DNA from: JABWCQ01 sp964530625 | GTDB taxonomy: Bacteria; Electryoneota; RPQS01 | Assembly: GCA_964530625.1 (NCBI GenBank) | Contig: CAZHAK010000012.1 | Span: 8,678-72,677 of the forward strand | Direction: 5' to 3' | DNA length: 64,000 nucleotides | Shown: positions 61,150 through 64,000 of the stretch, in pieces | Numbering within the stretch: position 1 is the first letter of the stretch | How the letters are laid out: every line of letters begins with the position of its first letter | Made by a program: the position numbers and the translations under genes | The notes under the pieces: generated by a model | Told to the model about the DNA's origin: nothing | Databases searched by the model: none | Seen by the model: only the letters and a program-made list of their open reading frames with translations

Positions 61150-61692
61150 GAAAGTAAGAGTAGAATGGGCTAAGGGAAGACGTTATCTATACAAAGATAC
61201 GCAGATGCCTTCTGACGCGCAAGGTGTGTGAAGAAATACAAACGGACGGAGTAATTCCGCGTTGCGCCGGAGCAACCTGCAAGGAATCGTGCAGAATGCA
61301 CGGAGAGGAGTGAGAGGAGGCTTAAGAGCTCGTGCGTGGTTTTTTTGCCCCAGCCGTTAAGCCGGTTTCCGCAGACGAAGTCATCCAGCCCTTTACGCTA
61401 TGCCATAACATCGTAAAGAAGTTTTTACGATGGGAGCTTGTTGAATTCTCAGAGGTTTTGCCGCATGTGGACCCGTAAAAGGGCACATGATTTTGGTCCG
61501 TCCACTGATCGAATTCGGGTTGCGGTTTCATAATAAATGGGTTGTATAAAAATTCTTTTGGTTGGTCTGCTCCCCTTGCGCCGGGGCAATAGGAGCAGTA
61601 TATTTACTACAGTTCGATGAAGAAGCTGCGGCCACGCGGGTGTCCGCTAGATTAGATGATTTTCTTATTATTGATACAGCAAGGAGCAGCCG
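61150..61692. other. Hairpin-rich gap upstream of the small helical protein
   Basis: About 540 bases without a convincing gene. Three inverted repeats stand out. One is CATCGTAAA/TTTACGATG (61409-61432, perfect 9 bp). The second is CATGTG-CCC/GGG-CACATG (61464-61489). The third is CTGCTCC/GGAGCAG enclosing TTGC/GCAA (61567-61598). A small structured RNA or leader is possible. No match to tmRNA, RNase P, SRP RNA or 6S RNA features was seen. Confidence 0.5.
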
Positions 61693-61971
61693 ATGTCCAC
61701 ATTTGAAGAAACTATGGAAAACAGCCGGGTCTTTCTGACTTACAGTTTGGCAATGACGATGCTCGGAAAATCCGCGCAGATTCTGGCCGAGCGCGGCGCA
61801 GATGCCAAAGCGATGAGCTTTGTGACCACGGGAATCGAGCTTCTGGCCAAGCAGCTCCGGGACTATGCGGATAGCAAGGATCTCGATGACGGTGCTGAGA
61901 AAGAACTCGACAGCCTGTGCAAGATGCTGGATATCCAGCGGGCCAACGGCGGAGCCGCTCCCTCCGCGTAA
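61693..61971 (+). CDS. Small helical protein, 92 residues
   Basis: A 92-residue protein, with AAGGAGC 6 bases before the ATG and a terminator 23 bases after the stop. It is therefore a complete transcription unit. The sequence looks all-helical, with a central FLTYSLAMTMLGKSAQIL helix, a turn at ERGADAKAM and a C-terminal LLAKQLRDYADSKDLDDGAEKEL region. There is no signal peptide. It may resemble DUF1844-like small proteins, but no diagnostic motif is seen, so the family is left open. Confidence 0.7.
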   Translation: MSTFEETMENSRVFLTYSLAMTMLGKSAQILAERGADAKAMSFVTTGIELLAKQLRDYADSKDLDDGAEKELDSLCKMLDIQRANGGAAPSA

Positions 61972-61994
61972 TGGGCAAACCAACTTGGTGTAAA

Positions 61995-62031
61995 AGAAGC
62001 CGGTGACACTGAATGTGCACCGGCTTCTCTA
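61995..62031 (+). terminator. Intrinsic terminator after the 92-residue gene
   Basis: AGAAGCCGGTG (61995-62005) and CACCGGCTTCT (62018-62028) are exact inverted repeats. They are followed by ATTCTT. The loop is 12 bases. Confidence 0.8.
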
Positions 62032-62155
62032 TTCTTATTGCGTTCCGTCAAGCGGGATTACGCGAAGCAAGTTCCCGCCGGAACGTCAAGCAAAATCGAA
62101 AATCTCAAGCACACGCGTCAGCTCATCCAGTCCAGCGGCACGCTGGCGCTGGTGG

Positions 62156-62404
62156 TCAATCCTTCTTCATCTTGCGCAATTTACGCTCCAGCAGAAGCAG
62201 TACCTTTTGCGCGACCTTATTGGGGGTGGTGCGGCCGTTCTCCCAGCGGTTTACCGTGGCGAACGTCACACCGATTTCGTGCGCAAAATTCTCCTGAGTC
62301 ATGTTTAGGTCTTCGCGCAGTTGTTTTATCCGTGCTCCGTCGAAATCGTCCGGGTGCGGGCGTGAGGAGCGAATCATGTTACGGGCGATGGTCGTGGCGT
62401 CCAT
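62156..62404 (-). CDS. XRE-family helix-turn-helix regulator
   Basis: An 82-residue DNA-binding protein. The helix-turn-helix is IKQLREDLNMTQENFAHEIG then VTFATVNRWENGRTTPN (about 26-62), a typical Cro/C1 type. A basic C-terminal helix (LLLLERKLRKMKKD) follows. ATG 62404 has GGAG 9 bases upstream. A perfect 12-base palindrome overlaps its likely promoter, suggesting autoregulation. No toxin or methylase partner is adjacent. Confidence 0.85.
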   Translation of the reverse strand: MDATTIARNMIRSSRPHPDDFDGARIKQLREDLNMTQENFAHEIGVTFATVNRWENGRTTPNKVAQKVLLLLERKLRKMKKD

Positions 62405-63021
62405 TATGGAAATCTCCGGTTAACTTGAGTAGTTGTGTTATAACACTTAGCAAGCCTTATGCCACAACGATTAGCTCCAATAATTTAGCGTCCTACTTCT
62501 TCTATATTGCCGCGAAGCAACTGTTTCTTACGTGTAAACGGGGGATAAGGAGTCGGCAAAAATAGCCCTGGGCAAGAAACTTTTGTTACCCACGGAGTGC
62601 CGCTTGACTTTCTCCCACCCCAAAGCTACCTTATCTATGTGATATCCCGACCCCAACCATTGTTTCTACCCCTCTTCCCATTTCGACCGGTCATCCGGGG
62701 GCAGAATCCAGGCTTCCTCGTAGCTGTCCACAGAATTGTGAGGGATAGGGGAGTTTACTACCCTGTTGCAGCCGCACCCGCCGCGGTTGCCCCAACGCAC
62801 CCATCACAGGGTCGAGCCTCCGGCTCGACAAACCACCGAGAATTATCTCACCCGGAACGAGTTCGCGGTCGCGCCTTCCGGGGCCTCCTCTCCCCCACTG
62901 TTTCAACTACTTCCTAAGTTGCGACAGGATAGCTGGCCTGTTCATTGAGTGGTAAGTCTCTTGATGACCAGTGATTATGGGGAAATTAACGTGACTCAAC
63001 CACAAAACACAAGGCAAAAAA
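62405..63021. other. Gap between regulator and baeRF genes
   Basis: About 620 bases. The left end holds the promoter and operator of the XRE gene. GTCGAGCC/GGCTCGAC (62811-62829) is a perfect 8-base-pair hairpin with a TCC loop and no T run. Open frames here lack ribosome binding sites. The promoter of the baeRF gene should lie near the right end, but no clear 17-base-spaced pair was found. Confidence 0.45.
62435..62446 (-). promoter_or_regulatory. Palindromic operator candidate of the XRE gene
   Basis: GTGTTATAACAC is a perfect 12-base palindrome, 31 bases upstream of the XRE ATG. It contains the -10-like TTATAA on the minus strand, with a TTGTGG about 18 bases further upstream. A repressor bound here would block its own transcription. 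Confidence 0.5.
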
Positions 63022-64000
63022 ATGATACAGAGGAAGACTCTACTCACGAAAGAATCATTGGCAGAGTTGGCCTCGGCAAACGAGCCGCCGTGTCTTTCGC
63101 TTTACCAGCCGACCCATCGGCACAGTCCCGCAAATCAGCAGGATGTAATACGCTTTCGCAATCTCGTCCGGGAGCTTGAGAAATCCCTCCGACAGAAGTA
63201 CTCGGACCTCGAAACCCGAAATATTCTGGAGCCGCTTCAAGCCCTCACCCTCGAAACTGACTTTTGGAACCATACACTGGACGGATTGGCCGTGCTAAGA
63301 GGGCCAAGTGTTTTTCACGTATACAGGCTTCAGCGACCAGTCCCCGAGCTAGCTATCGTTGCCGACAGTTTTCACACCAAACCTTTGCGAAGGTTTTTGC
63401 AAACGGTCGGTCGCTTCCAGGTTCTGGGTTTGAGCCAAAGCGAGATCCAGCTTTTTGAGGGAAACCGCAACGACCTTGATGAGATTGAATTGGCACCAGG
63501 TGTTCCGAGGACATCCACTGAGGCCCTCGGTGAAACACTGAACAAGTCACATCTGACCGTCTCGTCTTATGGCGGAATCGGCCAGGGGAGCACACCGATG
63601 CATCACGGCCACCGCGGAAGACAGGAAGCGGTCAAGGCCGATACGGAGAAGTTTTTTCGAGCCATCGATCGCGCGGTGCTTGAGCACCATTCCCGACCGT
63701 CCGGTCTGCCCTTGATCCTCGCGGCATTACCGGAGCATCATCATCTTTTCCAAAGTGTCAGCCATAACCAGTTTCTGTGGCCGGAGGGAATCGATATCAA
63801 TCCGCTTGACCTGCCGATCGACGAATTTCGAGCACGAGCCTGGCAAGTCGTCGAGCCGCGATATCAGACACAACTAGTAGAACTTGCCGACGAGTTTGCC
63901 GTTGCGAAGTCTAAGGGGCTCGGCAGTGACGACATAGCGCAAGCAGCTCAGGCGGCCTCCGAGGGGCGTGTCGCGACTCTGCTGATCGAGTCCGGCCGAC
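63022..64000 (+). CDS. baeRF3-like eRF1-domain protein (partial)
   Basis: An open frame from ATG 63022 runs to the right edge (326 codons seen). AAGG lies 7 bases before the ATG. The N-terminus has the family hallmark CLSLYQPTHR, then QDVIRFRNLVRELE, as in bacterial archaeo-eukaryotic release factor (baeRF3-type) proteins. The middle has a glycine-rich GGIGQGSTPMHHGHRG loop, then a FFRAIDRAVLEHH helix and LILAALPEHHHLF. The right end reads ASEGRVATLLIE, typical of the third subdomain of this fold. Predicted roles involve ribosome- or stress-linked functions, but no biochemical activity is established. Only the C-terminus is missing. Confidence 0.8.
   Translation, partial: MIQRKTLLTKESLAELASANEPPCLSLYQPTHRHSPANQQDVIRFRNLVRELEKSLRQKYSDLETRNILEPLQALTLETDFWNHTLDGLAVLRGPSVFHVYRLQRPVPELAIVADSFHTKPLRRFLQTVGRFQVLGLSQSEIQLFEGNRNDLDEIELAPGVPRTSTEALGETLNKSHLTVSSYGGIGQGSTPMHHGHRGRQEAVKADTEKFFRAIDRAVLEHHSRPSGLPLILAALPEHHHLFQSVSHNQFLWPEGIDINPLDLPIDEFRARAWQVVEPRYQTQLVELADEFAVAKSKGLGSDDIAQAAQAASEGRVATLLIESGR

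Noticed and set aside
61322..61531. Minus-strand frame of 69 codons in the hairpin-rich gap
   Set aside because: No ribosome binding site, no domain and a low-complexity serine/threonine/lysine composition. It overlaps the inverted repeats.
62811..62829. Hairpin GTCGAGCC/GGCTCGAC as a terminator
   Set aside because: No T run follows on either strand and no gene ends close by. It is kept only as a structural note in the gap entry.

Overview
The window comes from a bacterium of the Fibrobacterota-Chlorobiota-Bacteroidota (FCB) superphylum, probably one of its uncultured or deep candidate phyla. Three large secreted proteins end in a YPNPFN-type C-terminal sorting domain, the signal read by type IX (Por) secretion. 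There are also an outer-membrane barrel protein ending in phenylalanine and a DUF1611 protein. Exact phylum assignment is an inference; rpoB, rpoC and the ribosomal proteins here would settle it. DNA is moderately GC-rich. GTG and TTG starts are frequent, and many genes are coupled by ATGA or TAATG overlaps.

Positions 1-2385 (minus strand) hold a coupled three-gene cassette: a threonine-synthase-like PLP enzyme, a DUF1611 P-loop protein and an unknown protein cut by the window edge. Positions 2386-5631 (plus) hold a small solitary gene with its own terminator, a small exported protein, and a beta-helix sorting-domain protein.

Positions 5649-38860 (all minus) are one collinear block of the translation and transcription machinery. 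In transcription order: tRNA-Thr(TGT), tRNA-Tyr, tRNA-Gly, tRNA-Thr(GGT), tuf, tRNA-Trp, secE, a methyltransferase, nusG, rplK, rplA, rplJ, rplL, rpoB, rpoC; then rpsL, rpsG, fusA; then the S10, spc and alpha operons through rplQ, with secY, adk, map and infA inside. Sigma70-like promoters precede the tRNA genes and rpsL. Terminators follow tuf, rpoC and rplQ. Notable points are an AUU start for infA, a methyltransferase inserted between secE and nusG, and lysine/alanine-rich extensions on several ribosomal proteins.

Positions 38934-42521 (minus) hold purF, a CDP-alcohol phosphatidyltransferase and cysS. The purF promoter is near-consensus and places the transcript start almost on the start codon. 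Positions 42556-48419 (plus) hold an NAD-dependent epimerase, a secreted sorting-domain protein, an Atg22-like MFS transporter and a small exported protein. Positions 48443-50352 (minus) hold an inositol-monophosphatase-family enzyme and a degenerate histidine-kinase-like protein. A CLC protein follows on plus.

Positions 51932-55033 (minus) encode a 1033-residue SMC/Rad50-like ATPase whose coiled coil is broken at its midpoint by a glycine-rich membrane-like hairpin. It is divergent from an outer-membrane protein and a secreted metalloprotease (plus). mutM and folC follow (minus), then a hairpin-rich gap, a small helical protein, an XRE-type regulator with a palindrome over its promoter, and the first 326 codons of a baeRF-type (eRF1-like) protein running off the right edge.

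All assignments were made by eye. No database search was run.
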